Below are positions 55,532 through 63,792 of a stretch of 64,000 bases of DNA, in pieces (within the stretch, counting starts at the first letter, position 1; each line of letters begins with the position of its first letter). A program made the position numbers and the translations under genes. The DNA is taken from assembly GCF_001512305.1 (NCBI RefSeq), contig NZ_LNUT01000003.1, positions 124,001 to 188,000 of the forward strand, read 5' to 3'. The DNA comes from Arthrobacter sp. EPSL27. GTDB lineage: Bacteria > Actinomycetota > Actinomycetes > Actinomycetales > Micrococcaceae. The notes under the pieces are model-generated. The model saw only the letters and a program-made list of their open reading frames with translations. It did not search any database and was not told where the DNA came from.

Positions 55532-55541
55532 GCGGCCCCGG

Positions 55542-55587
55542 CTGACCGGGCAGAGGCCCGGCAGAGACCCGGCGCAGGCCCGGTCAG
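55542..55587. terminator. convergent terminator with 11-bp tandem repeat
   Basis: CTGACCGGGC (55542-55551) pairs with GCCCGGTCAG (55578-55587). Inside lie three tandem 11-bp units ending in CCCGG (55551-55583: CAGAGGCCCGG, CAGAGACCCGG, CGCAGGCCCGG). The right arm contains the stop codon of the convergent gene. Confidence 0.65.
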
Positions 55588-56504
55588 GAACCGAGTTCCA
55601 TCATCAGCGGAGGCAGTTCCTCCGTGAGTTCGCGGGCCAGGTAGCCCAGGCTGCCCAGCCGGCTCGCCAGCCGGTCCCCGGCGCTCGCATGCAGATGCGT
55701 GCCCCAGCAGGCCGCCTGCGCATCCGTGGTTCCCCGCGCCCGCAGCCCGGCGATGGTCCCGGAGAGCACATCGCCCGAGCCGGAGGTGCCCAGCCCGCCG
55801 TGCCCGGTGGTGATCTCCCACAGCGACGCGCCGGAACCGGCGCCCCCGGCCGGCTGCGCGATCACCCCCTGGCAGGTCACCACGGCGCCGTACTTCTCCG
55901 CCAGTTCGGGAATGTCCCGGTCCAGCCGATCTGCGTCGCGCCCCAGCAGGATGCCTGCCTCGGTGACGTTCGGGGTCAGGATCAGCCGGCCCCGCCAGGG
56001 GTCCAGCTCGCCGGCCAAGTCGGGCAGGCTGCCCAGGGCGAACGCGTCGAGGATCACGGCCGGCCCCTTGGTCCCCGACGTCGCGAGCAGTCCGCGGAGC
56101 AACGCGGTGGCCTGGTCCTTGTCATCCAGGCCCGGCCCGATCAGCACGGCGTCAGCCGAGCCGGCCGCGGAGGCGGCGGCCTCGGCGGCGGCCGTCCCCT
56201 CCACGGAGCCGGTCGAGGTTTCCGGCAAGGCCAGCACGCCTGCCTCGGGCAACGCAACCGCCAGGTGCACGGCGGCCGATTCCGCGACGGCGAGGGTGAG
56301 CCGCCCGGCGCCGGAGCGCAGCGCGGCCACCCCGGCCAGCAGCGCGGCGCCCGGCGTCATCCGCGCCCCGCCGACCACCAGCACGGAACCGCGGTCGTCT
56401 TTGCCGGAGCCGCCGCCGGGCAGCGGCCACGCCCGCAGCAAGGTGGGGGTCACTGGCTCAGGGGCCGGGCCGGTCCCGGCGCCCGCGTCACGTCGGGTGG
56501 ACAT
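55584..56504 (-). CDS. nnrD: ADP/ATP-dependent NAD(P)H-hydrate dehydratase
   Basis: 306 residues of the ribokinase-like YjeF C-terminal fold: GSVLVVGGARMTPGAALLAG, VLIGPGLDD, RLILTPNVTEAGILLG and GLGTSGSGDVLSG with the catalytic Asp. It repairs hydrated NADH/NADPH. There is no fused epimerase (NnrE) domain. ATG 56504 has AGGGG six bases upstream and overlaps the phosphatase stop region, so it is probably coupled to that gene. Confidence 0.9.
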   Translation of the reverse strand: MSTRRDAGAGTGPAPEPVTPTLLRAWPLPGGGSGKDDRGSVLVVGGARMTPGAALLAGVAALRSGAGRLTLAVAESAAVHLAVALPEAGVLALPETSTGSVEGTAAAEAAASAAGSADAVLIGPGLDDKDQATALLRGLLATSGTKGPAVILDAFALGSLPDLAGELDPWRGRLILTPNVTEAGILLGRDADRLDRDIPELAEKYGAVVTCQGVIAQPAGGAGSGASLWEITTGHGGLGTSGSGDVLSGTIAGLRARGTTDAQAACWGTHLHASAGDRLASRLGSLGYLARELTEELPPLMMELGS

Positions 56505-57276
56505 TGGCATCCCCTGCATGTTCGGTCACGGGAACCCCTTCGCTCATCAGGTGATCGGCCATGTTGAAGCTCTCCAGCGTCCACGGTCCGGTGCCGTCCG
56601 GCCGGACGAAGCGGCTCACGGAGGCGTTGAGGATGGCGGTTGAGGCGGCGATGTCCAGCAGCTCGGGCTCCGTCAGCCCCTCCAGAATGTAGCGGATCAG
56701 CAGGATGACGGCGTCGTGGCAGACCAGGAGCACCCGCTGCCCGGGGTGCAGGCGGTCCAGGTCTGCGATCAGGGACCGCAGCCGGAGGACGACGTCGGCC
56801 CATGATTCGCCGCCGGGCGGCCGGTAGTAGAACTTGCCCAGCCAGCGCCGCCGCTCCGCTTCCTGCGGCAGCCTGGCCTCCACACCGGCCGAGGTGAGCA
56901 TGTCCAGGATGCCGAGCTCGCGGTCGCGCAGCCGCTCGTCGAGCGTCACCGGGGTGTTCCAGCCTCCGGTGTGGACGGCCAGCTCCGCGGTCTGCCGCGC
57001 CCGCAGGTACGGGGAGGACCAGACGGCGGCCCGCCCGTCCTCCGGGAACCCGGCGAACAGCCGGCCCAGCGCCAGCGCCTGCTCGCGGCCGGTGTCCGAG
57101 AGTTCGACGTCGGCGTCGCGGGCCGGGACGCTGATGACGTGCGCGCCGGACTGGTGCGCCAGCGTGGCGGCCACGTTGCCCTGGCTCTCGCCGTGCCGGA
57201 CCAGCAGGAGTTCGGCCATGCCGGGCTGGCCGGGCTGGCGAGGCACATGCCCGCGGATTTTTCCGTTTTCGTTCAC
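56488..57276 (-). CDS. histidine phosphatase family protein (phosphoglycerate mutase-like)
   Basis: 262 residues with the RHG motif (LLLVRHGESQGNVA), the second conserved Arg (SSPYLRARQTAEL) and the late catalytic His (LLVCHDAV). A ~20-residue tail precedes the fold. It is a phosphomonoesterase of broad type; the true substrate is unknown. The start is GTG 57276 with GGGGG upstream. Overlaps nnrD by 17 bp. Confidence 0.92.
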   Translation of the reverse strand: MNENGKIRGHVPRQPGQPGMAELLLVRHGESQGNVAATLAHQSGAHVISVPARDADVELSDTGREQALALGRLFAGFPEDGRAAVWSSPYLRARQTAELAVHTGGWNTPVTLDERLRDRELGILDMLTSAGVEARLPQEAERRRWLGKFYYRPPGGESWADVVLRLRSLIADLDRLHPGQRVLLVCHDAVILLIRYILEGLTEPELLDIAASTAILNASVSRFVRPDGTGPWTLESFNMADHLMSEGVPVTEHAGDANVHPT

Positions 57277-57344
57277 TGATGCCCCCTGGGTGCAGGTCGC
57301 TTTGTGTGGCTGCCACGATACTCCCGGACTGGCAGGATAGGGGG

Positions 57345-58469
57345 ATGCGCATCCTGATCGCCCCGGACAAGTTCAAAGGCTCCCTCACCGCCGCCGAGGC
57401 GGCCGCCGCCATCGCTGAGGGCGCCCTGCGCGTCTACCCGGACGCCGAGGCCATCCAGTTTCCCGTGGCCGACGGCGGCGAGGGAACCCTGGAGGCGGCC
57501 GTCGCGGCCGGGTATGAGGAACGGCTGAACGCCGTCGTGGGACCCATCCTGGCGCCGGTGGGCGCGGCCTGGGCCATCCGGAAGGACGCGTTCGGCGGGG
57601 CCACCGCCGTCATCGAAACCGCGCAGGCCTCCGGGCTGGCGCACATGGAACCCACCCCGGCCAACGCCCTGCGCGCCCACAGTTACGGCTGCGGCCAGCT
57701 GATCGCCGCCGCCCTCGACGCCGGCGCCACGGAAATCGTGCTGGGCCTGGGCGGCTCGGCCATGAGCGACGGCGGCAGCGGCGCCCTGCGCGCGCTGGGC
57801 CTCAAGCCGCTGGACGCCGCCGGAAACGTGGTGCCGCTCGGCGGCGGGTCGCTCGCGGACGTCGTACGCGTCGACGCCGGCGGCCTCGACCCGCGGCTGG
57901 GCGCGGTTACGTTCCGGATCGCCGTGGACGTGCAGAACCCGCTGGTGGGGCCCGACGGTGCCGCCCACGTGTTTGGCCCGCAGAAGGGTGCCGACGGGGA
58001 TGCCGTGGAACTGCTCGACGCCGGGCTCCGCAACTGGGCCTCGATACTGCGCGAATCCACCGGCCGGGACGTCAACATCCCGGGCGCCGGCCAGGCCGGC
58101 GGCTTCCCGGCGTCGTTCCTGGCGTTCAGCAACGCCGCACTGGAAGGCGGCTTCGAGCTGGTGGCCGGACTCACCGGACTGGCGGACAAGCTGGCGCAGG
58201 CTGATCTGGTGATCACCGGTGAGGGCTCGCTGGATTCGCAGTCGCTGACCGGCAAAGCGCCGATTGCGCTCGCCGACGCCGCCATGCGCCTCGGCATTCC
58301 GGTCCTGGTGGTGGCGGGACGGATCCTGGTCACCCCGGAGGACCTCGCCAAGCACGGTGTGGTGGCCGCCGCCCAGCTGCTCGACGTGGCCGGAAGCCCG
58401 GACGACGCCGTCGCCAACGCCGCGAAGTACCTCACCTGGGCCACCAGGTCGGTGCTCGAGGGCGCCTGA
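57345..58469 (+). CDS. glycerate kinase
   Basis: 374 residues of the GarK/GlxK glycerate kinase family: RILIAPDKFKGSLTAAEAAA at the N-terminus, FPVADGGEGTLEA, GLGGSAMSDGGSGALRALG and ITGEGSLDSQSLTGKAP. It phosphorylates D-glycerate. ATG 57345 with GGGGG close upstream. Its last codons form one half of a perfect palindrome shared with the convergent gene. Confidence 0.94.
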   Translation: MRILIAPDKFKGSLTAAEAAAAIAEGALRVYPDAEAIQFPVADGGEGTLEAAVAAGYEERLNAVVGPILAPVGAAWAIRKDAFGGATAVIETAQASGLAHMEPTPANALRAHSYGCGQLIAAALDAGATEIVLGLGGSAMSDGGSGALRALGLKPLDAAGNVVPLGGGSLADVVRVDAGGLDPRLGAVTFRIAVDVQNPLVGPDGAAHVFGPQKGADGDAVELLDAGLRNWASILRESTGRDVNIPGAGQAGGFPASFLAFSNAALEGGFELVAGLTGLADKLAQADLVITGEGSLDSQSLTGKAPIALADAAMRLGIPVLVVAGRILVTPEDLAKHGVVAAAQLLDVAGSPDDAVANAAKYLTWATRSVLEGA

Positions 58470-58483
58470 GCGCTCAGGCGCCC
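58460..58483. terminator. 24-bp perfect palindrome carrying both convergent stop codons
   Basis: Arms GGGCGCCTGAGC (58460-58471) and GCTCAGGCGCCC (58472-58483). The TGA of glycerate kinase (58467-58469) and the TGA of the DUF6766 gene (complement of 58474-58476) are symmetric positions in the arms, so one element should serve as the end of both transcripts. Confidence 0.7.
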
Positions 58484-59172
58484 GTCTCGTAGTGCGGCTC
58501 CGCGACCGGCTTGGACTCCGGGGAGCCGCGCTCGCGCAGGTACACCGACGCGCCCACCAGCACGGCGACCGCCAGGAACTCGCTCTGCCAGTTCTGGAAG
58601 GACTCGAACCAGAAGCGGCTGGTGGCCAGGTACTCGAGGACGGTTACGGGTGCCTCCCCGTGGCTCTGCTGCTCACTGCTGTACTCGTCCGCCCCGCCCA
58701 CGGCGTGGAGGGTGAAGGACGCCAGGAACAGCAGGAAGAACATAACAGACAGGGAATGTTCATACAGCTTCAGGACCCAGCCGCCGCGCCGCACGGGCCA
58801 CGGGGTGGCCGCTTTCACCTTCGCGTTCCGGGGGTCCTCATCCTGCGGGGCCGCCCGGTCCACCGGTTTGGACTCGGACGATCCTTTCTGGAACAGGAAG
58901 ACCGTCAGGATGACGTACATGCCCATCTGCAGGAACTCGGACTCCCAGTTCTCAAACGTGGCCTCCAGGAATGCGCCGGTGCCGAGGTAGCCCAGCGGCG
59001 TCACGGCCGGTTCGCCGTGGGCCAGCTGGTCGGCGCTGTAGTCCGCCGCCCCGCTGAGGATCATGCCGCCGAAGAACACCACAAACAGTCCGATGTTGGC
59101 CAGCAGCAGGCCGTGGTCCTTCACCCAGCTCCGCCCGGCCCGTGTGTTCCCGGTGCCGCGCCGGTCCGTCAT
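58474..59172 (-). CDS. DUF6766 family membrane protein
   Basis: 232 residues with four or more hydrophobic segments. It is an internal duplication: each half ends in an Asn-Trp-[EQ]-Ser-Glu-Phe-Leu segment, a transmembrane helix, a short basic loop and SxESKPV. Function unknown; such genes are common in Micrococcaceae next to DUF6328 and stress genes. It begins one base after the DUF6328 stop. Confidence 0.85.
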   Translation of the reverse strand: MTDRRGTGNTRAGRSWVKDHGLLLANIGLFVVFFGGMILSGAADYSADQLAHGEPAVTPLGYLGTGAFLEATFENWESEFLQMGMYVILTVFLFQKGSSESKPVDRAAPQDEDPRNAKVKAATPWPVRRGGWVLKLYEHSLSVMFFLLFLASFTLHAVGGADEYSSEQQSHGEAPVTVLEYLATSRFWFESFQNWQSEFLAVAVLVGASVYLRERGSPESKPVAEPHYETGA

Positions 59173-59173
59173 C

Positions 59174-59707
59174 TCAGGCCCCTTCCGCGTGCCGGCGGAG
59201 GCGGCTGGGTACGTAGACCAGCAGGACCAGCAGCACCGCCATCAGCGCCGCTCCGGCCACCAGCCCGGCCGTCCGGCCCGCGGTGACATCAAAAACCAGC
59301 GCCGAGGTGCCCACGCTGAGCAGCCCGACGCCGGCAAGGGCCACCTTGGCGATCCGGTCGGCGCTGGACACCAGGGCCGCCCGGAGGTGCAGCCGGAACA
59401 GACGCCGGTGCACGCTCACGGGGAGCAGGATCAGGGCGGTGGTGAGGGCCGCCAGCGCCACGTTGGCCAGGTACAGGGTGGTCTGGTAATCGTCCAGCGT
59501 CTCAAACCTGGACTGGAAGGGCAGCGTCAGGAGGAAACCCGCCAGGATCTGCACCCCGGTCTGCAGCACCCGGAGCTCCTGCAGCAGTTCCATCCAGTTG
59601 CGGTCGAGTTTCTCGATGGCGGACTCATTGCGCCCGCCCGGCCCGGAACCTTGCGTGCTGCCCGCGGGGGACTGGTTCGGATTGGACACCGGCTCTGGCT
59701 CGGACAC
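59174..59707 (-). CDS. DUF6328 family membrane protein
   Basis: 177 residues: a disordered ~30-residue N-terminus, the helix KLDRNWMELLQELRVLQTGV typical of DUF6328, then four transmembrane helices. Function unknown. GTG 59707 start. It forms an operon with the DUF6766 gene and is divergent from the SDR gene, with the TAAGCGTGCTGATCA motif between them. Confidence 0.85.
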   Translation of the reverse strand: MSEPEPVSNPNQSPAGSTQGSGPGGRNESAIEKLDRNWMELLQELRVLQTGVQILAGFLLTLPFQSRFETLDDYQTTLYLANVALAALTTALILLPVSVHRRLFRLHLRAALVSSADRIAKVALAGVGLLSVGTSALVFDVTAGRTAGLVAGAALMAVLLVLLVYVPSRLRRHAEGA

Positions 59708-59792
59708 TTCGCCTCCACATCGCTGAGGATCTGCCTGCGGCGGCAGTTAACTCTCAACCTAGGCTTGAGCATTACGGAATTCAAGCCGGTAC

Positions 59793-59807
59793 TAAGCGTG
59801 CTGATCA
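59793..59807. promoter_or_regulatory. TAAGCGTGCTGATCA motif in the DUF6328/SDR divergent promoter
   Basis: Second copy of the element seen at 28150-28164. It lies 86 bp upstream of the DUF6328 start and 113 bp upstream of the SDR start. The shared consensus is TAAGYRTGCTGAYCA. Confidence 0.45.
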
Positions 59808-59919
59808 TTTTGCGGGTAGGGTGGAAAATGTTTACTTCGCGGGCAGCGTCGCAGCTGCGGGCCATTGCCCGCTTCCGGCGCCGCCGCCCTTGGAAACCGA
59901 CACGTTGGGTAGGTGGACT

Positions 59920-60819
59920 ATGAGCGATTCAGACAAACAGCAGGACCAGCCGCGCGACCCCCGGAGCGGTTACTACTCCGGGTCGTTCCCGGAGCAGGTG
60001 CAGGAACAGCCGGGCCTCACCGCGCCCATGGACCCCCAGCCGGACCATGGCGAGGAGAGCTACGAAGGCAGCGGTGCGCTGACCGGTAAGGCCGCGCTGA
60101 TCACCGGCGGGGACTCCGGAATCGGTAAAGCGGTGGCCATCGCGTTCGCCCGCGAGGGGGCCGACGTCGCCATCTCCTATCTGCCGGAAGAGGAAGCCGA
60201 CGCCCAGGACACCGCCGCGTGGATCCGGAAAGCCGGACGCAGGGCGCTGCTGATCGCCGGGGACGGGCGCAACGAGGACTTCGCGACCAGGATCGTGGAC
60301 GACGCGCTCGCCGAATTCGGCCGTCTCGACGTCGTGGTGCTGAACGCGGCGTACCAGAAGAACCGCGACAGCTTTGAGTCGCTTCCCACCGAGGAGTTCG
60401 ACCGGGTCTTCCAGACCAACCTGTACTCGCTGATCTGGACCGCCCGGGCGGCGGTGCCGCACCTGAAGGCGGGTGCGTCGATCATCACGACGGCGTCGAT
60501 CCAGGCGTTCAACCCCTCGCCGCAGCTGATCGATTACGCCATGACCAAGGCTGCGCAGGTCGCCTTCACCAAGGCCCTGGCCCAGCAGCTCGGCCCCAAG
60601 GGAATCCGCGTCAACGCCGTGGCCCCGGGACCCATCTGGACGCCGCTGATCCCGGCGACCGAGTGGCCGGACAAGCTGCCGTCGTTCGGCCAGGACACCC
60701 CGCTGCAGCGGGCCGGACAGCCGGCGGAACTCGCGCCGGCGTACGTGCTCCTGGCCTCCGACCACGGCTCCTACATCTCCGGCGCCGTCCTGCCGGTCAC
60801 CGGCGGCAAAGGCCTCTGA
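59920..60819 (+). CDS. SDR family oxidoreductase (general-stress type)
   Basis: 299 residues. A ~45-residue hydrophilic leader with Pro/Gln-rich segments precedes the Rossmann fold. The cofactor motif is TGGDSGIGKAVA, the NNAG position is LNAAYQK and the catalytic stretch has Ser (TTASIQAFN), Tyr and Lys (YAMTKAA). This leader-plus-SDR layout is that of the YhdF/YhxC-like group tied to stress response. Substrate unknown. ATG 59920 with AGGTGG upstream. Confidence 0.92.
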   Translation: MSDSDKQQDQPRDPRSGYYSGSFPEQVQEQPGLTAPMDPQPDHGEESYEGSGALTGKAALITGGDSGIGKAVAIAFAREGADVAISYLPEEEADAQDTAAWIRKAGRRALLIAGDGRNEDFATRIVDDALAEFGRLDVVVLNAAYQKNRDSFESLPTEEFDRVFQTNLYSLIWTARAAVPHLKAGASIITTASIQAFNPSPQLIDYAMTKAAQVAFTKALAQQLGPKGIRVNAVAPGPIWTPLIPATEWPDKLPSFGQDTPLQRAGQPAELAPAYVLLASDHGSYISGAVLPVTGGKGL

Positions 60820-60889
60820 CGCCAGTTCCGCCGTATCCGGCAGACCGAGAAAACCACGCAGTTCACGTTTCCACCACGGGAGGAACAGC

Positions 60890-61408
60890 ATGACCGAGGA
60901 AAAGCAGCAGGAACCGATCGAGGAAGTCGGCGGCTACGGAACGCCGACGGCGGAGCAGGAGCTCCCCGGGGCAGACACCAAAAAGTTCGCCCAGCCCCGC
61001 GAGGAAGAAGCGTTTGACGCCGCGGGCCTCAGCCAGGACAGCCCGGACGGCGAGACCTACCCCGCCGGCGTCCCGGACCTGAGCCAGTTCGGCGCCGAAG
61101 ACCAGGACAGTGCAGGAGAACCCGGGGCAGGACGCTTCGGAGGAACGGAGGAACAGATGAGTTCGGAAAACGCGAGCACCACACCCGGCTACGACGCGGA
61201 TGCCACGGAGAATTCCGAGGCGGCCGTGCCGTCCGCGGACGCGGAGATGGATGCGGCCAATACCGAAGAGCCCGACGCCGGACGGCCGTTCTCCTCGGAG
61301 CCCGGCCAGGATGCGGCCGGCCTCCCGGACGGATCCGGAACTGACCTGCCCGAATCGAAGTCGGCCAAGGACGACGGCGACGACGAGGAAACCTTCGACG
61401 CCGGCTAA
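60890..61408 (+). CDS. acidic disordered hypothetical protein
   Basis: 172 residues, dominated by Glu, Asp, Ala, Gly and Pro; no hydrophobic core or known motif. GGAGGAA precedes ATG 60890. It follows the SDR gene by 70 bp on the same strand and is bounded by a strong hairpin. The composition suggests a hydrophilic stress or desiccation-type protein, which is inference. Confidence 0.7.
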   Translation: MTEEKQQEPIEEVGGYGTPTAEQELPGADTKKFAQPREEEAFDAAGLSQDSPDGETYPAGVPDLSQFGAEDQDSAGEPGAGRFGGTEEQMSSENASTTPGYDADATENSEAAVPSADAEMDAANTEEPDAGRPFSSEPGQDAAGLPDGSGTDLPESKSAKDDGDDEETFDAG

Positions 61409-61449
61409 AACTGCCCGCTGAAGCCTTAACCCGCGTAAGCGGCGCAGCA

Positions 61450-61493
61450 AAGGCCGGGGCCCGTTCACCATGAGGTGTCCGGGCCCCGGCCTT
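61450..61493. terminator. bidirectional terminator
   Basis: A perfect 14-bp stem (61450-61463 with 61480-61493) closed by a 16-base loop that can itself pair (CACC/GGTG). It lies between the acidic protein gene and the convergent uracil permease gene. Confidence 0.8.
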
Positions 61494-61543
61494 CGTCTGT
61501 TGCCGGCGGGGGCGGATATGGCCTGCCCGCCCCTGGGTGCAGC

Positions 61544-62881
61544 CTAGGGTCGCTTCTTCCCCGGACGTTTCACGGCGGCGGTGGCTGCGGCCACAACGCC
61601 TTCCGTTTCCGGCTCGGCCACCGTGCCGCGGACCTTCGCGATCGCCGTCATGCCGTGGTAGATCACCAGGGCCGCGGCAGAGCCGAGGGCGATGCCGGTG
61701 AACACCAGTTCGCCGATGGTCCAGGTGTAGTCGGCGATGCCCACGATCAGGGCGACGGCCGCCGTGGTCAGGTTGATCGGGTTGGAGAAGTTCACCTTGT
61801 TCTGCACCCAGATCTTGACGCCCAGGACACCGATCATGCCGTAGAGCATGGTGGCCGCGCCGCCCAGCACGCCGGCGGGGACGGTGGCGATGAGTTCACC
61901 GAACTTGGGCGAGAAGCTCAGCGCGACGGCGAAAACACCGGCAACCCAGTAGGCCGCCGTCGAATAGACCTTGGTGGCGGCCATGACGCCGATGTTCTCC
62001 GCGTAGGTGGTGGTGCCGGAGCCGCCGCCCATGCCGGCCAGCACGGTGGCCGCGCCGTCGGCCATCAGCGCCCGTCCGGAGACGCCGTCGAGGTTCTGGC
62101 CGGTCATGGCGGACACAGACTTCACGTGGCCGATGTTCTCCGCCACGAGGACCAGGACCACGGGCACAAACAGGCCGACGACGCCGATGTGGAATTCGGG
62201 AGTCTGAAAGAACGGCAGCCCCACCCAGGCCGCCGCGTCCATCTTGGCGAAGTCCACCTCGCCGCGGATCATCGCCACGAGGTAGCCCACCACCACGCCC
62301 ACCAGGATGCTCAGCCGGCCCAGGATGCCGCGGAAGAAGACGCTGACCACAATGATGGTGGCCAAGGTGATGAGCGCCGTGATCGGGGCTGCGTCGAAGT
62401 TGTTCTTGGCTGCCGGGGCGAGGTTGAGGCCGATCAGGCCCACAATGGCTCCCGTGACGATCGGCGGCATCAGCCGGTTGATCCAGCCGGCGCCGAACTT
62501 CTGCACCACGGCGCCGATGACCGCGAGCCCGACGCCGGCCAGCACCACGCCGCCGAGCGCACCGGCGACGCCGTACTGCTGCTGCGAGGCCATGATCGGG
62601 GCGATGAAGGCGAAGCTGGACCCGAGGTAGCTCGGCACCTGGCCCTTGGTGATGACCAGGAACAGCAGGGTGCCGATGCCCGAGAAGAACAGGGTGGTGG
62701 CCGGCGGCATGCCCGTGATGATCGGGACCAGGAAGGTGGCGCCGAACATGGCGACAACGTGCTGCATCCCGACGCCGATGGTCAGCGGCCAGGCAAGGCG
62801 CTCATCCGGCTTCACGACCTCACCGGGGCGGATGGACTTGCCGTTGCCGTGGATCTTCCATTTGGTGCCGAGCATGCTCAT
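61544..62881 (-). CDS. uracil-xanthine permease family transporter (NCS2, UraA type)
   Basis: A 445-residue NCS2 carrier with 14 expected helices. Clear marks: LTIGVGMQHVVAMFGATFLV in helix 1, SYLGSSFAFIAP, and VLVAENIGHVKSVSAMTG in the substrate site, then GGSGTTTYAENIGVMAAT. It imports uracil or another nucleobase with protons. ATG 62881 has AAAGG upstream. It is divergent from the RutE-like gene, which suggests a pyrimidine link. Confidence 0.93.
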   Translation of the reverse strand: MSMLGTKWKIHGNGKSIRPGEVVKPDERLAWPLTIGVGMQHVVAMFGATFLVPIITGMPPATTLFFSGIGTLLFLVITKGQVPSYLGSSFAFIAPIMASQQQYGVAGALGGVVLAGVGLAVIGAVVQKFGAGWINRLMPPIVTGAIVGLIGLNLAPAAKNNFDAAPITALITLATIIVVSVFFRGILGRLSILVGVVVGYLVAMIRGEVDFAKMDAAAWVGLPFFQTPEFHIGVVGLFVPVVLVLVAENIGHVKSVSAMTGQNLDGVSGRALMADGAATVLAGMGGGSGTTTYAENIGVMAATKVYSTAAYWVAGVFAVALSFSPKFGELIATVPAGVLGGAATMLYGMIGVLGVKIWVQNKVNFSNPINLTTAAVALIVGIADYTWTIGELVFTGIALGSAAALVIYHGMTAIAKVRGTVAEPETEGVVAAATAAVKRPGKKRP

Positions 62882-63043
62882 TGCAGCGAGCCTTTCAAGA
62901 ATGTGTGGCGGGACCGGGAAGGAATCTTCCGGGTGCAACTTTACCGCGCCGGTGTTTCCGGCATGCTTCGCCGGAGGCGGCTGCCGCGCCCGCCGGGGCC
63001 ACTGTGCGGGACGTCACGGGGCGATCCGGGAAGCACTGGCGTG

Positions 63044-63061
63044 TAGTTGAAGTTGCAACTA
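63044..63061. promoter_or_regulatory. dyad in the permease/RutE-like divergent promoter
   Basis: TAGTTGAAGTTGCAACTA: arms TAGTTG/CAACTA with the perfect 10-bp palindrome AGTTGCAACT (63051-63060) inside. It lies 54 bp before the RutE-like start and 163 bp before the permease start. Confidence 0.5.
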
Positions 63062-63114
63062 TAGACAGCAACCAGAGGCCGCCGCCCGGCGGGCACCCAG
63101 CGAAAGAGGCACTT

Positions 63115-63720
63115 GTGACCATCGCCCATGACGAAGCAGTAATCGACGCCGCCGCAGTGGACGCCATCTTTGCCGAGGCCCGCACTGCCAACACCTTCAC
63201 CGGCGAAGTCACCGACGAGCAGGCCCGGGCCATCTACGAACTCACCAAGTTCGGCCCCACCGCCTTCAACTCCCAGCCCCTGCGCGTCACCTACGTCCGG
63301 TCCGAGGAAGCCCGCGCCACGCTGGTGGGAGCCCTCGCCAACGGCAACCGCGCCAAGACCGAATCCGCGCCGCTGGTCGCCATCCTCAGCTACGACACGT
63401 CCTGGCAGGACCAGTGGGACACCTTCCTGCCCGGCTACAACGCGCCCAAGGCCATGTACGACGCCGCCCCGGAGCTCGCCGCCGCCACCGGCAACAACAA
63501 CGCCCACCTGCAGGCCGGCTACTTCATCCTCGCCGTCCGGTCCCTCGGCTTCTCCGCCGGGCCCATGACGGGAGCGGACTTCTCCGCGATCGACAACGCG
63601 TTCTTCCCCGACGGCGGCCAGAAGAGCTTCCTGGTGGTCAACATCGGCCGGCCCGCAGCCGACGCGTGGGGCGCGGCTAAGCCGAAGTTCGCCTACGAGG
63701 ATGTCGTCCGCACGGTCTGA
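63115..63720 (+). CDS. RutE-like nitroreductase family protein (malonic semialdehyde reductase type)
   Basis: 201 residues of the flavin nitroreductase fold, closest in pattern to RutE/HadB: ELTKFGPTAFNSQPLRVTYV near residue 45, NNNAHLQAGYFILAVRSLGF and a closing NIGRP. RutE reduces malonic semialdehyde (3-oxopropanoate) from uracil breakdown; the divergent uracil-type permease supports a related role. The start is GTG 63115 with AAGAGG upstream. Confidence 0.85.
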   Translation: MTIAHDEAVIDAAAVDAIFAEARTANTFTGEVTDEQARAIYELTKFGPTAFNSQPLRVTYVRSEEARATLVGALANGNRAKTESAPLVAILSYDTSWQDQWDTFLPGYNAPKAMYDAAPELAAATGNNNAHLQAGYFILAVRSLGFSAGPMTGADFSAIDNAFFPDGGQKSFLVVNIGRPAADAWGAAKPKFAYEDVVRTV

Positions 63721-63726
63721 CGTACC

Positions 63727-63792
63727 AGGTGCCTCCGGCACTGGGATGACGCGGAGGTGCCTCCGGCACCATGGGGGACAGGCCGGAGGCAC
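63727..63792 (+). terminator. repeat-built terminator after the RutE-like gene
   Basis: AGGTGCCTCCGGCAC occurs twice directly (63727-63741, 63755-63769) and its core once inverted (GCCGGAGGCAC 63782-63792). The second copy and the inverted copy form an 11-bp stem with a 13-base loop; the first copy can form an alternative, longer-looped stem. Confidence 0.65.
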
